From Zychaea mexicana (Eukaryota; Mucoromycota; Mucoromycetes; Mucorales; Lichtheimiaceae), in the NCBI RefSeq assembly GCF_025766255.1, contig NW_026516720.1:62001-126000 (forward strand): a stretch of 64,000 nucleotides of DNA, in the 5' to 3' direction. The translations under genes were made by a program, and so were the position numbers. Under the pieces are notes generated by a model. It had not been told where the DNA came from. It saw only the letters and a list, made by a program, of their open reading frames with translations, and did not search any database. Within the stretch, counting starts at the first letter, position 1; every line of letters begins with the position of its first letter. This document shows positions 12,169 to 23,876 of the stretch, one piece after another.

Positions 12169-13385
12169 AAAAAGCGCTCAAATACATATTTCGTCCTTGA
12201 AATCCATCCACAATCCAAAAGTTTCTTTTAGAGTAAAGCTCGTCTATTCGTTGTTTTTCATATGAATATTGCTTTACTTTCAATTGTATAAACATTTGCA
12301 TAATTGCTTCCTTTTCTCCTTTTTCTCTTATTATTCATGTGTATGTGTATCTGACTGAGGACAAAGAGCGATATAGTGGGAAGAGAGCGGCATTATCATT
12401 TTAATGTGCGGATTACACAATCAAAGCTTTACTAGGATTGTCTCATTGAAGCGTGTTTAAGCTGTTCACTAGTATTTCGTCAGCTTTGCATGTTGAGTGG
12501 ACAGTGTATGTCAGTGTCTGGCGACGAGATCCATATTCATTTTGACTATTGGTAAAATCTCCACCCGTGGAAGTGATGACTGGTATCAGAGAGACGCGCT
12601 AACTGTCTCTTTCCTTGTATAAGTTGTTATAGTTATGCCCGACATATATTATGTATTCGCCACCACCAGGATCCAGCAGCTCTATGACTGAATAGAACAG
12701 AAAAGGCTCATTATTAGGCAGTTCTAAATTAAATGAACTGCTGCTATATTTAGCCTCATGATACATAGTATGATACCTGCAAAGCAATGTTTGAATGATG
12801 AGTGATGGACGGTGAATAAAAGAAGAGAAATATAGACCATATTAAATATTAAATATGGCATGACTGAGAATGTCATTAAATAGGCTCAAAACGGAAGCGG
12901 CATCATTTGTCCAATCTAATTATTACTGCACTGCCCTGATAAAGCAGTATCCATAAGTATAATAGAGGTTACGGATCCGGCTGAAGAACAGCAATCGCAT
13001 CCCGTTTATAATCGCCAATGTTTCAAATTTTCGATGTTTTAAACGTCCGCCTTTGTATTGCTACGCCTTTGTGCCTATGCGACTTCATTATTATTTGAAG
13101 AGAACTTGCGGACCTCTCTATGCGTTTCTTCTCCAGACTTATTGTGGCTGTATGCTTCAAATAATCTGCTCCACTGGTCACTCAGGTCACCAAATGCACA
13201 GCCAAATTTTCTGGCAGAGTCACGGGCTGGTCACAGAAAAATACCTGTGTATTATCGACTTTTTACTAGCAAAGACACCAAATACGGCACGCAATTCTAT
13301 TGGCTGAGAACGATCCTGGCTTTAAATCCGGCATAAAGTTCAGTGTTTCAAATTTATACAGCCTCAGCCAAAAACCGGTATTATT

Positions 13386-13640
13386 TGATTATGGCAAAAT
13401 ACGTTGAGTATCGTGGATACCAAGGTGCATATCTTCCTCCATACTCTCCTGAGCTTAACCCATAAAGCAATTTGGGTCTGTTGCAAAGCGCAAGATTAAA
13501 CGCCAACGATTCTTACAGCAAGAGAGAAGAGACCTTATCAACAAGAATCCGTGAAGCATGTAATAGTGTAAAACCTACAGACTTTATTGGGTTTATTTAT
13601 CATCCACACAGATATTAGATAAGTGTCGTGGAAAAGAGAA
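13386..13640 (+). mobile_element. Degenerate Tc1/mariner (IS630-type) DDE transposase fragment
   Basis: One frame reads KYVEYRGYQGAYLPPYSPEL followed by NP, the hallmark 'LPPYSPxLNP' block before the third catalytic acid of Tc1/mariner/IS630 DDE transposases. The next codon is a stop (CTTAACCCATAAAGC), where the family has NPIEQFW. Shifting frame restores KIKRQRFLQQE and then TRIREACNSVKPTDF, typical of the C-terminal tail. At least one stop and two frameshifts make it dead. The catalytic region upstream is not clearly preserved, and I could not find terminal inverted repeats by eye, so the element ends are unknown. Confidence 0.7.
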
Positions 13641-14594
13641 TCTGTAAGCTCATGACCGCAACAGGTATTAATGAATACAGTAAGGAAATAGTCGTAAGAA
13701 TAAAAGGTAAGTGAATGCTTTCTGTTATAAGTTAATTAGCGAAACGTTATGTCCAAAATTGTCTTCATCTGACAGCTTGGAGCGACGGAAGCGGTATAAA
13801 CTGTATGGGTTGTAAAGTTTCGGTTGGATGGTTTCTTGGTGTTGAGTGGCTGAAGGCAAGTTCTCTCACGTCTGTCGAGTCGAGATGATATAGTGGTAGC
13901 GGTTATCTTCATTGGATGAGACAATAGCATAAAAGATAAACATGTAACTTGTTTATCTCATTGATCTTCAAATAATGTCAAACACTGCTTTATACATGAA
14001 ATCATAAGAACAATGCCTGACGTTCATAAGATAGAAATGCGTTCGTTTTTGATTGGTCTATCATTATTCGTCATATTCGAAATTACGGGCAGAAACATGA
14101 GTCAACCACGATGAAGAGAACTTTAAGAGCACAATTATAAAGACCTATTAGATATACTTTAATGGCCGTTATCAAGATGTGCGTCTCGATATCATACACA
14201 AGGAAGAACTGGGGTTGGTGCCCAAAATTCGATCCTGTCTCCGCTTTTTATTGTGACCTGTAATAAAATGAAGACACAGAAAACGACCTTTATTTGATAT
14301 GTTAGAAGGTAGAACATAATTTATGGTTTGAATAAAATATACTTACCAGTACTATAGACTGGTCAAAGGTACAAATATGTGTATAGAATTAAGGGTGCGT
14401 GGCTAACAATGAAGTAGTAGAAATAAAGAATTGCGAAAGTCACGTGTACTACTAATATGCAGAGTTGCTGAAATAGTAAAAGCACTATTTGAAACCCGCT
14501 ACGCATCAATTGCTCAGTTGAGCATACAAACTCTTTTCTCTTCTTCATAAACACCAACAATGGATGCCATAAATAAATCACATTGCCTCTTGGA

Positions 14595-15240
14595 AGGATC
14601 GACAGTCATTTTATTTCAAGTTTATTAGTGAATCTTATAAAGGAGATGTCGTCAAGGAATTTGTTGGTGAGGAAGATTTTAATGAAGTAAATTACAAGAA
14701 TTTTGGAAAGGCAAAATTGGTCGATTATCTGAAGCTAAGGTTTGTCAGCATATTATTTACCTTGTAAAGTAACTACCAAGCGATCTGTATAGAATTTCTA
14801 GGACGATGTTTGTATCTCAGATTGGGTTGACTTATATTTGACTTATATGAAGAATGTACCAAGGTAAAACTTTTATTTTTATAAAATTATAATAACTATA
14901 ATATAGTGCATCGGGCCAACTAATTCGAACGTCAATACTACAGGCTCTTGTTCAAATGGAGAAAAAGCAAATGAAAAAGAAATGTTGCAAAGTCGTATAC
15001 AAAAGAAACAAGCAAACTTGGGCGATCACTAGTGGTAAGCATTTTCTCACTAGTACTAAATTCAAAAAGATACAAACATTATTTTATATATCTTTTCTAT
15101 TATATTTGTCTTCACAGGAGGCTCAGGACAGTGATGATGATACTAGTAGTTCACAGAGCACCAACACTGAAAGTTATCAACCTAGCTCCAGTTCTGGTGC
15201 ATCAGCCCTGGTGTCCAAAAAGCACTGTATAATTATATGG
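14595..15240 (+). pseudogene. Unidentified decayed multi-exon gene fragment
   Basis: A codon-like stretch at about 14597-14743 reads SFYFKFISESYKGDVVKEFV and continues to KAKLVDYLKLR. Further open segments (QALVQMEKKQMKKKCCKVV at 14940-15000 and a Ser/Thr-rich piece, SDDDTSSSQSTNTESYQ, near 15130-15180) are bounded by plausible GT and AG sites, so this looks like exons of a former gene. Frames do not join without stops and there is no convincing start. I do not recognise the family. It could belong to a lineage-specific repeated gene. Confidence 0.3.
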
Positions 15241-15329
15241 TTGGAGAGGTACTTGATTCGTACGAGTTGCCAGATGGTGATGTATGTTAAAGGTGCACAA
15301 TGTGTACGTGGCACTTTCCGCGCTAATGA

Positions 15330-16060
15330 TATTTACATGGTTTTTTGTCTAGCCTATGCGACTTTTATCGGCCTTTTTGATAAACAAGGTTCAGCAATCA
15401 TATCGGTATGGTGTGCAACTGGCATTGTCTCGGTCATATGTGCTTGGGGTAATGAATAACAACTAGCAGCCATGTACAGCTTCATTTAACTCTATATATA
15501 CACTGTATATATGTACTTCTTTCAGATTGACTACTGACTAAAATGGAAAGATCAATACAATGATCAACACTACAGCTGTTTGTGGGTTGAGTTGTTTTTT
15601 GCTATGGGGGTTTGCTTACGATTGTGGTACACTCATGGCTTTTGCAGTTATCTATGGTCTATTCTCAGGGTCATTCCTCGCCTTATATAAGAAGCTCACC
15701 TGTCAGGTTTTCTTCCTATCTTCCGAGTAGACTACTCATCAGTACATGACCGTATTATACTTGCACAAGCAATTGTTTTTACATATACTGTTAATAACTA
15801 TAATGATGCGGGTTGCTCCTGTCATGTTGCTTATCGCTGGCAGCATCGGCAACAGGCATGATGGTGACAACAAATTCTCTCGGTAATTTGACGACGACAA
15901 TGGCAAGCGCTATCAAATTAGCCAGTGTCATTGAGACGTATAAGCTCATCTGCGGTTTGCCATGCATTGCTTCGACTATACTAATTACGATATTAGAGTA
16001 TCGAATTATCCAAAGAATATTTGTCGCAACTCAGTGTATTCATTCTCTTGTACAAATGTA
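15330..16060 (+). pseudogene. Decayed MFS monocarboxylate-type transporter
   Basis: Three frame-shifted segments look like transmembrane parts of a fungal monocarboxylate-transporter-like MFS protein. The first reads LAYATFIGLFDKQGSAIISV (compare the YATxxG...QGA.I motif of the family). The second reads CGLSCFLLWGFAYDCGTLMA and continues FAVIYGLFSGSFLALY. The third reads NSLGNLTTTMASAI and then YKLICGLPCIASTILITIL. Stops and frameshifts separate them and no start or full set of helices is present. I infer a dead copy of an MCT-family gene. Confidence 0.55.
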
Positions 16061-16497
16061 ATAGTGGTAGTATAACCGAAAGATGGTCACTTCCCAAAAT
16101 CTTTACACTAAAGAATCCCACACTGTCACAACAACCAAAAGCAAATGTAGAAGCTATGACCATGTGGGGTTATCAATAAAACAACAGGTCCATCAGCATT
16201 AATATGTACACCAGCTCAGCAAGCAATATTGCTCATTATATACTTTAACTTAATGCTAAAAAAAAGGCTTCAGCATACCCTTCATGTAGCTTCTGTCAGT
16301 TACATAACGCATTATCGATGGAAAACAGTTCGGCGTAAAAAGAAATACGTCATTTTGATTTCCTTTTCTATTTGTTTGTTTGTCATGTGTTTACATAACA
16401 CGATGTAAACGACTCAATTTTTTCTTTTCCTCGCTGGAAACACTTCTTTTTAAAATGAGTATGGTACAAGTCTCTCGGGTCTCGTTTACTAGAGACG

Positions 16498-16500
16498 GTG

Positions 16501-16539
<39 letters not shown>

Positions 16540-16540
16540 T
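16498..16540. repeat. (CTA)n microsatellite
   Basis: About 13 tandem CTA/ACT trinucleotides lie roughly 150 bp upstream of the DMT gene A start, probably in its 5' leader or promoter. Confidence 0.9.
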
Positions 16541-16693
16541 TACTTTCTACTTTTAGACTGCAAACCGGAACGTGCGGAGATAAATGCGGATCACACTTTA
16601 ACCGAGCCCGTGCGAAATATAGAAGGAAGAATTTAATTCCTTTTCGTCGTACAGTTCCTGTCTCTATCTTTGATACAGTCAGCCACACCTACC

Positions 16694-17917
16694 ATGCCGC
16701 GAGAAGAAGTGATAGACGTTGTCAGAGACGAGCGAACGCCCCTTTTGCAACAACAACAACAGCAGCAGCAATCAGAACCACACAATGCGAAATCAGAAGC
16801 ATTAGGCCTTCTCTTAATGACGCTCTCCGCTTTGGCATTTTCTACAATGTCTCTTTGCGTCAAATTGAGCGGTGCTCAATTCCCTTCATTTGAGATCGTG
16901 TTGGCACGATCGATCGTCCAAGCCGGCCTCGGTATTATTGGCAGTATGTGGATTGGCATCAATCCGTTTGGTCGAAAGAGTGTACGCAAATGGCTTGCTC
17001 TCAGAGGCACTGTCGGTTCTTTTGGATTGGCCTTGTTCTTTTACAGTATTACACAACTGCCCCTTGCAGATGCAACTGGTTAGTATATCTATTTTATACC
17101 GGAGGTGTGTGTGTGTGGACACACCTGGGCAATCATCCTTGCTGATCCCCCCCTCACATCAAATCATTGGAAATATATTACAGTGATCTTCTTCCTCAAT
17201 CCCACGTTCACGGCTATCTTGGCTGCTCTCGTCCTTGGTGAACCTTTCGGATGGTTTGAAGGGCTATGCGCAGCACTGTGCATGCTTGGCGCCACTTTGG
17301 TATCCAAGCCAGAATTTTTGTTTGGCGACGATCACGACGTCCCGCAAGACTCCACAGCAGCTGGACGCATGTTTGCTATCTTTTGCGCATTGCTTGGTGC
17401 TGTCATGTCTGCATTTGCCTATGTCACTGTCCGTAAGATCGGCAAAGGTGCCCATTTCTTGGTTCACACTGTATACTTTGGATTGATTTCATGTGTTATT
17501 TCGCCACCTGCTCTCTACATGTTCCAAGAGTTTGTTTGGCCCAAGGGCTGGAAGGAGTATGGCATTCTTTTTATGACTGGTGTCACTGCATTTATTGGCC
17601 AGTGTCTACTCAACAAGGGGTAAGTTATTATTAGTGTTGATCTGCATGGTCATCACAATCATCGGATGGATTTACTCACGCGACAACATGATTTTCTGTC
17701 ATTCAATTTGTATATTGTTTCAAGACTGCAACTTGTTCCTGCTGGACCAGGGACGCTGATGCGTATGAATGATGTCGTGTTTGCCTTTATCTTTGGCATC
17801 TGTGTCCTCCATGAATACCCTGATATATTTAGTGTCACTGGTACGCTCATTATTGTTTCCATGACAACAGCCATTGGCTTACGCAAATGGTACAACAGCA
17901 AAATCTCTCGAGGATAG
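16694..17917 (+). CDS. DMT-superfamily (EamA/SLC35G-like) transporter A
   Basis: Exons 16694-17078, 17184-17619 and 17725-17917 encode 337 residues with about ten hydrophobic helices, the size of EamA-type drug/metabolite transporters. The two EamA repeats are visible: FPSFEIVLARSIVQAGLG with RKWLALRGTVGSFGLALFFY in the first, and PTFTAILAALVLGEPFGW with GPGTLMRMNDVVFAFIFG in the second. The N-terminus is hydrophilic with a poly-Q run and an acidic dileucine ERTPLL. The chosen ATG has ACC before it; an ATG-like start 24 nt upstream is a poorer match to the paralogs. Substrate is unknown; solute exchange across an internal or plasma membrane is inferred from family. It is paralogous to genes B and C at 30680-33548, with introns at the same positions and phases (1 and 2). 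A perfect hairpin sits 27 nt after the stop. Confidence 0.88.
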
Positions 17918-17943
17918 AAAAAGCGGGTTCTTTTGTATATCAA

Positions 17944-17965
17944 GTAGCCTAGTCGGCTAGGCTAC
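17944..17965 (+). other. Stem-loop in 3' UTR of DMT gene A
   Basis: A perfect 9-bp inverted repeat (GTAGCCTAG / CTAGGCTAC) encloses the tetraloop TCGG, 27 nt downstream of the stop codon. It would fold tightly in the mRNA. Its role is unknown. Confidence 0.6.
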
Positions 17966-18116
17966 CGTCGTCGTACTACATTTTATTTTCTAAATATGTA
18001 TAATAACAGTAACGAGAGATCTGTCCTTTACGGGAAAATTATAATAAATCAAGCAATAGACAAAAAAGATTCGATTCCTTTTCTTTCCTTTCGTTCCATC
18101 CGTGCACATCACCATC

Positions 18117-19587
18117 ATGCGTGGGCTGTATTTTTATTGTTGCCTATTGGTTGCTATCTCGTTCGTTGCCCTACCGGTACCATCCCTTCCTACTCCTCCG
18201 TCACTAAACCCAATCGTACTACCTGTACGCCACGTCGCAAAAGGTTCAACTACTGCCAGTCGCCGTCATCTTTTCGAGCGGCGTGGGTCGCTTGACCTTG
18301 ACATCGCTGGTGAAGGTGGCGCGCTTGCTGTCGAATTAAGCATTGGAACACCAGGCCAGACGTTCATACTTTTATTTGACACTGGCAGCTCAGATACATG
18401 GGTGCCAGGACCAAATTGTAGCCAAGATGACGGATGTATTTCAGGACGAGGTATGTATAATGACGATGATTGACCGTCGACGCACGAACCACATGAATAT
18501 AAAACACTACAGGAAGTCAGATTCCCCACTGCCTGTTGCGGTCCATCAACAGAACTTTACCTTCAACAACTAATTTACATAATCCTGCATATTAATTACC
18601 TAAAAAGTATATCGATCGGATCAATCCCGAACGTATGGTACCGTTCCCAAAAACGCCCAATCGTTCAATGCAACCTATGGATCGGGAACGGCGTCCGGGA
18701 CTTATTTTACCGACACCATCAATTTCAACGTTCATGGTGGTGACACACAGCAGCATTTGGCTAAACAAGTAATGGCAGCAGTTGAAACTTCCGCCGGATC
18801 ACTTGCACATCAGTCGCCCGTCAGTGACTCTAAACAAATCATGGATGGTGTTTTTGGCGCTGCTTTTCCAGATCTGACAGTCATGGCAGACGGTGGACAT
18901 GCGTACAACCCTATTCCGCAATCCCTTTATGCAGCAAATCTTATACCATCGCCTATTTTCTCGGTCCAATTCAACGACGGTACTGGTACTGGATCTGTGG
19001 TCTTTGGAGGACTTGCTGGCGGTATAGACCCAAAGAAGATGCAATACACCAGCGTCGTTCCTGAAGGTGGCACTTTTCAGCATTGGACCGCTACCGTCAA
19101 CAGTATCACTGCTAGTAGTAGTAGTGCCACAATCACCGCAAGCGACAAGAAGATCAGGGACCAGAGCACCCTAAACTTTCTATCCAAACCAACTGCTTTC
19201 GCTTTCGATACTGGAACGACATTGACTTTATTACCGGCTGATACAGCCAAAGCATTGGTTCGTTCTGTCTGGCCAAACGCTGAACTGCTCTACACCAGCG
19301 GCGATACGAGTGGCACTGGTTACTTTCGTATACCTGACTGTTCTAAAAACACACCGACGGGAAACCTTACACTCGAGCTTCCGGGTACCTCGTCGTCAAC
19401 ATTGACACTTTCTGTACCATTCTCGAAACTTGTACAAGCTTACTCTGATGCCAAAAATGATGATTCTTGTCAAGCATTGATCGCAGCCTGGCGAGTTCCT
19501 ATTATTGGAAATACGTTCATGGCGCACTTTATTACCAGCTTTGACTTTGGAGACAACAAGCGAATTGGCTTTGCCCCAGTTCCTTAA
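18117..19587 (+). CDS. Secreted pepsin-like aspartic protease (rhizopuspepsin type)
   Basis: Exons 18117-18450 and 18608-19587 give 437 residues. The first 20 residues form a signal peptide (MRGLYFYCCLLVAISFVALP), followed by a propeptide; HLFERR at 51-56 resembles a Kex2-like dibasic cut. The mature enzyme has the first catalytic motif FDTGSSDTWVP (residues 87-97), the flap NATYGSGTASG, and the second catalytic motif FDTGTTLTLLP (Asp near residue 312). The end, FGDNKRIGFAPVP, is the usual pepsin C-terminus, with no GPI tail or extra domain. It hydrolyses proteins outside the cell or in the vacuole; the signal peptide favours secretion. The 3' splice site used (AAAAAG) keeps the phase and restores a YRSDQSRTYG stretch like the family's DPSxSSTY. 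Confidence 0.88.
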
Positions 19588-20830
19588 TTCTTCCTTTTCC
19601 TTTCAGATACAGTACTACATACACATGGAACTTTTCCTTGCCATTTCACCTGGTCCCTCGCTTAACCGTGTTGTCGTTGTATGTATATATATATTCGATT
19701 TATACTTACTTCTTTCACCACTATCTTTGTACTACGTACCATATCACATTTGTTTGAGTGCATAATAACAGCATTAAATAAAAGCTACTGTCGTTGTTTA
19801 ATTACACGTGCTTTGTGTAGGGTAGACGCTTCTGCAATTATTCGACTTGTAGAGAAGAAAGCATCAGTAAATAGAGATTTAACTGAAGAAAATCGATTAA
19901 CTACTTGACAAAGTCTCGGCATAAGCATGATATAAAAGAGAACCATTAGGTGGAGCTATATATATCGTGTTCTCCCTTCACTAGCATAACTTTTTTTACC
20001 CACAGGGTTCTTCAAGTTATTGCACCCCCTCCCATATCACATATTCACATCATCCTGTACCGCAAGGAAGCGACCACATGCCCGCCGGCGCCGGTTCATT
20101 CAGTCTTCCACAATAAAAACATAAAATCTAACCTATGTATCGTAGATGATGCTCTGAGCGAAAATCCCTTTAAATAGTCGGCACTCAGTCTGAGTCCACT
20201 TAAACCAGAAAAATGTTGGTATTATCATATATATCATACATAGCAGTGCCAGACCAGTAGCATGATATTTACCATATTGTATCTAATAAAGCACCAATGC
20301 TTGTTTAAACCGTCGCCATGACTTTTTACCATCTACTCTGTTGGATATTCACGAGGGATCACTCTCTTTTGCGCACGGTCAGCCACACTATTTACAGACA
20401 GAATAGAAAGAAGTACGCATTTAGTGGAAAACCACAGTTACGGGTTTGCACCAAATATTGCAAGCATTATCATAATATGGGTTGTAGTATTTTTTCCTAC
20501 ACTTTATATACGATATCTTACTCTAAATACTATCCATTATCCATCGAATCAAAAATGACCTTAATTAAGGAAAGAGCACGTTGTTTGAGGGACGAACGGA
20601 CACCCTCACAGCAAAAGAAGAGAGGTAAAAATAATAATCGGCCAATTGGCATCTTTAAGTTTCTGGAGCATACATCCATAAAAGGGCAATAACGGATTAC
20701 AGAATTATATATACGCCGGGGTGGATCACAGCAGGTGCAAACACTCAGCACACACACACATTTAACCCGACCTTTTTTCCCTTCATCACCTTACCTTCTT
20801 TTTCTCGTATCGTTTTTTTTTCATAAAGTC
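19588..20830. other. Intergenic region, protease to P450
   Basis: AT-rich, about 1.2 kb. It carries the protease 3' UTR and, just before 20831, a CT- and T-rich leader of the P450 gene. The ORFs at 20318-20692 and nearby show no recognisable domain. A short RDERTP-like match to DMT gene A near 20590 is probably chance. Confidence 0.5.
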
Positions 20831-23220
20831 ATGTCTTCATCGTCTGACGCTTTATTGTTTGTACGTAACGCCACTCTTGCAGGTGCTGCTGCTCTTGGGC
20901 TTTTGGCGCTCAAATACAATGATCGAGCCTTATTCACCGAGAAACGAGAGGGTATGCCCTTTGCTCCGGGGGATCCCATTTTTGGTGGCTTGATTCATCA
21001 ATTGAAAAACAAGAACCGGCTCTTGGACGATATCTTGGATACGATGGAGAAATACAATACATTGACTTTGTGAGTAATAATATATGCTGGTTAGAAACCG
21101 GGCGATGAGGGTTTTCTTTTTGTTCTTACCCATCGGTAGTTCAATACAAATAGTCGGATCTTGTAACATGGCAATTCTTTGGTTATGATTTTGTAGCTAT
21201 GCAACCGCCCTTGGACTGACGCCGAATATCATGACTATCGACCCTCGTAACGTCACCTATTTATTGAAAGGTGAGTGAGTGAGAGGCTAATAAGGATGTT
21301 CATTGAGTTGGTATCAGTCTTTCTTTAATTCAAAAATCTTTTTACTATAGATAACTTCTCAAATTATGTAAAGGGCCCTATTATGCTGTAAATATGTCCT
21401 TCTTCAGCCCTCACATGCTTCATCTGTTCTTGAAGGATTACGTACTCAGAATTTTACCTTTTTTAGATCGGCTATGGGTGATCTATTTGGCCATGGTATT
21501 TTCGTCGCCAGTAAGTGTTAAGCAAGCACTTTTCCTACTTTTTCAACATAATGAGTGTTTGCAAGTCTAACACGATTGTAAAGATGGCGAACAATGGAAA
21601 TATCAACGGAAGGCTGCCAGTTTGATCTTTAACGTGGTCAATTTCAGAGACCATTTCACAGGTTCGTAGCCAAGTGTTACTTGTTTGGTTTTGCCAGAGG
21701 ATGCACAATTTTTCTAACGCTTTCGTTTTATTTTCTTTTTGCCCTTGTCTTGTAGAGTATGTATATACCATGCATTGAAACCACGTTTTGTACTAAACTA
21801 AACTATGCGTTTTGAATGATAGAGTTTTTGTTAAAGAATTAGAATTCTTGTCACACAAGATTTTTGACAAGAAGGCCGAAAGCGGCAAGCCTATCGACTT
21901 TCACGATGTCATCTACAAGTTCACTTTAGACTCGTTCGTCTAGTAAGTCAAAAAAAAAAACCTCGGATTCTTCGTTAACCTATAATTTTGCTAAATATAT
22001 AATCCACGCAAGTCTCGGCTTTGGCAAACAGATCCATGCCTTGGGCAGCAAAGAAAAAGTCCCCTTTGCAGCATCATTCGATATTTGTCAATCCAACTGC
22101 TTTGAACGTTTCATCGATCCATTCACCAACCTTCGCGACGCACTTAGGCCCATTTTCCATCCAGGCTCGCTCCGCATCAAACAGCATCTCAGAGTGATTG
22201 ATGATTTTGCATATACCTTGATCAGTGAACGACGAGAACAACTAAAGAGCGGCCAAGAATACAAGGACTTGTTGTCACGATTCATGAACGCACGCAATGA
22301 GAATAATCAAACACTGGGTGACCGCGAGTTGCGTGACACGGTGTTGAATTTTATCATTGCTGGTCGCGATACAACGGCTCAGGCACTCTCTTGGACATTT
22401 TATAATTTGATGCTGCATCCACGCATCGAAGCCAAATTGGTTGCTGAAATTCATGAGTACCTGCCTGTAGAGGATACCATCGAATCATTGGAGGCACCCA
22501 AGCTTTATGAAATTATCAAGAAAATGACTTATGCCCATGCTGTGTAAGTAAATAGAGCAATGGGCGCTATTGTGTGAAAGGAGTCTTACCCGGAGAACGT
22601 TTTTGTAATTGCATAGTTTTTACGAAGTACTTCGACTCCATCCGTCAGTACCGACAAACGTCAAGGTTGCATTGGAAGATGATGTATTCCCCGATGGCTC
22701 ACCTGTCAAAAAGGGCGACTCGATAAGGTAGGAATACTACTTACTTTGACTTGAACTGCATGAAGCAGGATATCATGAACGCGAAGAAGCAATCAGCTAT
22801 TATACTGTCTCACAGTGTTCCCTTATCATTTAAGCTGGAGTCCTTATGCTATGGGTCGATCTCGACAATTGTGGGGTCCTGATGCTCGCTCCTTCCGCCC
22901 TGAACGTTGGATTACAGAGACTGGAGGACTTCGTCGCGAAAATGCAGGTCAATGGCCGGCTTTCCATGCAGGACCAAGAATTTGTTTGGGCGTAAGATGA
23001 CTTTAATCTTTCCTTCAACTGATTTGCAAATATTGATGGCTCACATAATTCGTTGTGTATTTAATAGCAAGAGTTAGCCACGCTTGAAAGTTTGGTGGCG
23101 ATTGTTATGCTGCTCAAGAGATACAAGTTCTCGCTCGTACCAAACCAGGAGATTACCTATGACATTTCGTTGACACATCCAATGCGATACGGTATGCAAG
23201 TGTTTGTCGAACGCCGCTAA
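20831..23220 (+). CDS. Cytochrome P450 monooxygenase
   Basis: Ten exons (20831-21069, 21197-21270, 21351-21387, 21467-21510, 21584-21661, 21825-21942, 22013-22543, 22617-22727, 22835-22991, 23068-23220) encode 513 residues, the normal P450 size. Visible motifs are an N-terminal hydrophobic anchor ([17 protein letters not shown]), the I-helix AGRDTT near residue 313, the K-helix ExxR (YEVLRLHP, Glu near 377), the PERF-like RPERW, and the heme-binding [11 protein letters not shown] with the axial Cys near 461. The WSPYAMGR block before RPERW resembles CYP52/CYP86-clan fatty-acid or alkane hydroxylases and their mucoralean relatives, so oxidation of a lipid-like substrate is a reasonable guess. 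For exon 9, the acceptor TTTAAG restores phase and [13 protein letters not shown]; the nearer CACAG does not. Confidence 0.92.
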
Positions 23221-23876
23221 AAGGCAAACAGTTTTAAACTTTCTGTATTTTTGCTTGTGTCAGTCATCATTACCACTGTATATCTGTATTAATGAGCTCC
23301 CTCATAAGACCCATTCTTTTCATTTGATTGATACTACCAACAATCACATTGTGTCTACTTTTTGGAACTATGGCGAATTACCATGCAATGGGATGTGATT
23401 TTGCGTTGCATGCTGACAGCGGGTGACAACAGACAGCAACGGGCGAGTGGCAACCTGTTCGTTCCTATTCTCAAAGCAGCTTTAATGCAAGCGACTGTCT
23501 CTCACAGAAACACAAAGGATAGTTTAACGACAAAGTCGAGCGCAATAGAGTGTGGTTTTTGGTTTTTTTTTAATTTCAAGATTGCCGATGCTTAGATCAA
23601 AACAGTGAAATCTCTGACAGGAGTTTCCCCAAATCCAAGCATCTGGGGTTGAACGCCGACCAAAGAGAGCATCTCCGAGGTTACCATTTATGGAGTTCAT
23701 CAGAGATGAAGCATCTCTTGGTGGATGCGGCTGTCAACAACACTCAAAACCAAATTCCCCTCAACTGAAACCTCTCTTTTTCTTTCTCTCTCTTTCCCCC
23801 TTCTTTTCACATACACACACACACACCCCCCAACTCTTTTTTTTTCCCCTCTCCCACTTCCACACACATAAAAGTA
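23221..23876. other. Intergenic region, P450 to aconitase
   Basis: Contains the P450 3' UTR and the aconitase promoter. A strong pyrimidine-rich tract at about 23776-23870 with a short CA repeat precedes the start codon, a pattern often seen at highly expressed fungal genes. No further gene is visible. Confidence 0.5.

Larger units (their letters stand above)
12169..16693. other. Gene-poor island with decayed genes
   Basis: About 4.5 kb without an intact gene. The left part (12169-13380) is AT-rich with no recognisable coding. Three relics are entered separately: a DDE transposase fragment, an unidentified formerly spliced gene, and a monocarboxylate-type transporter. A (CTA)n microsatellite lies at its right end, in the leader of DMT gene A. 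Short ORFs at 12599-12787 and 14363-14581 (minus) have no recognisable similarity. Confidence 0.6.

Noticed and set aside
20560..20640. RDERTP peptide similar to the N-terminus of DMT gene A, a possible fourth paralog relic
   Set aside because: The match covers only about seven residues and nothing downstream resembles EamA helices.
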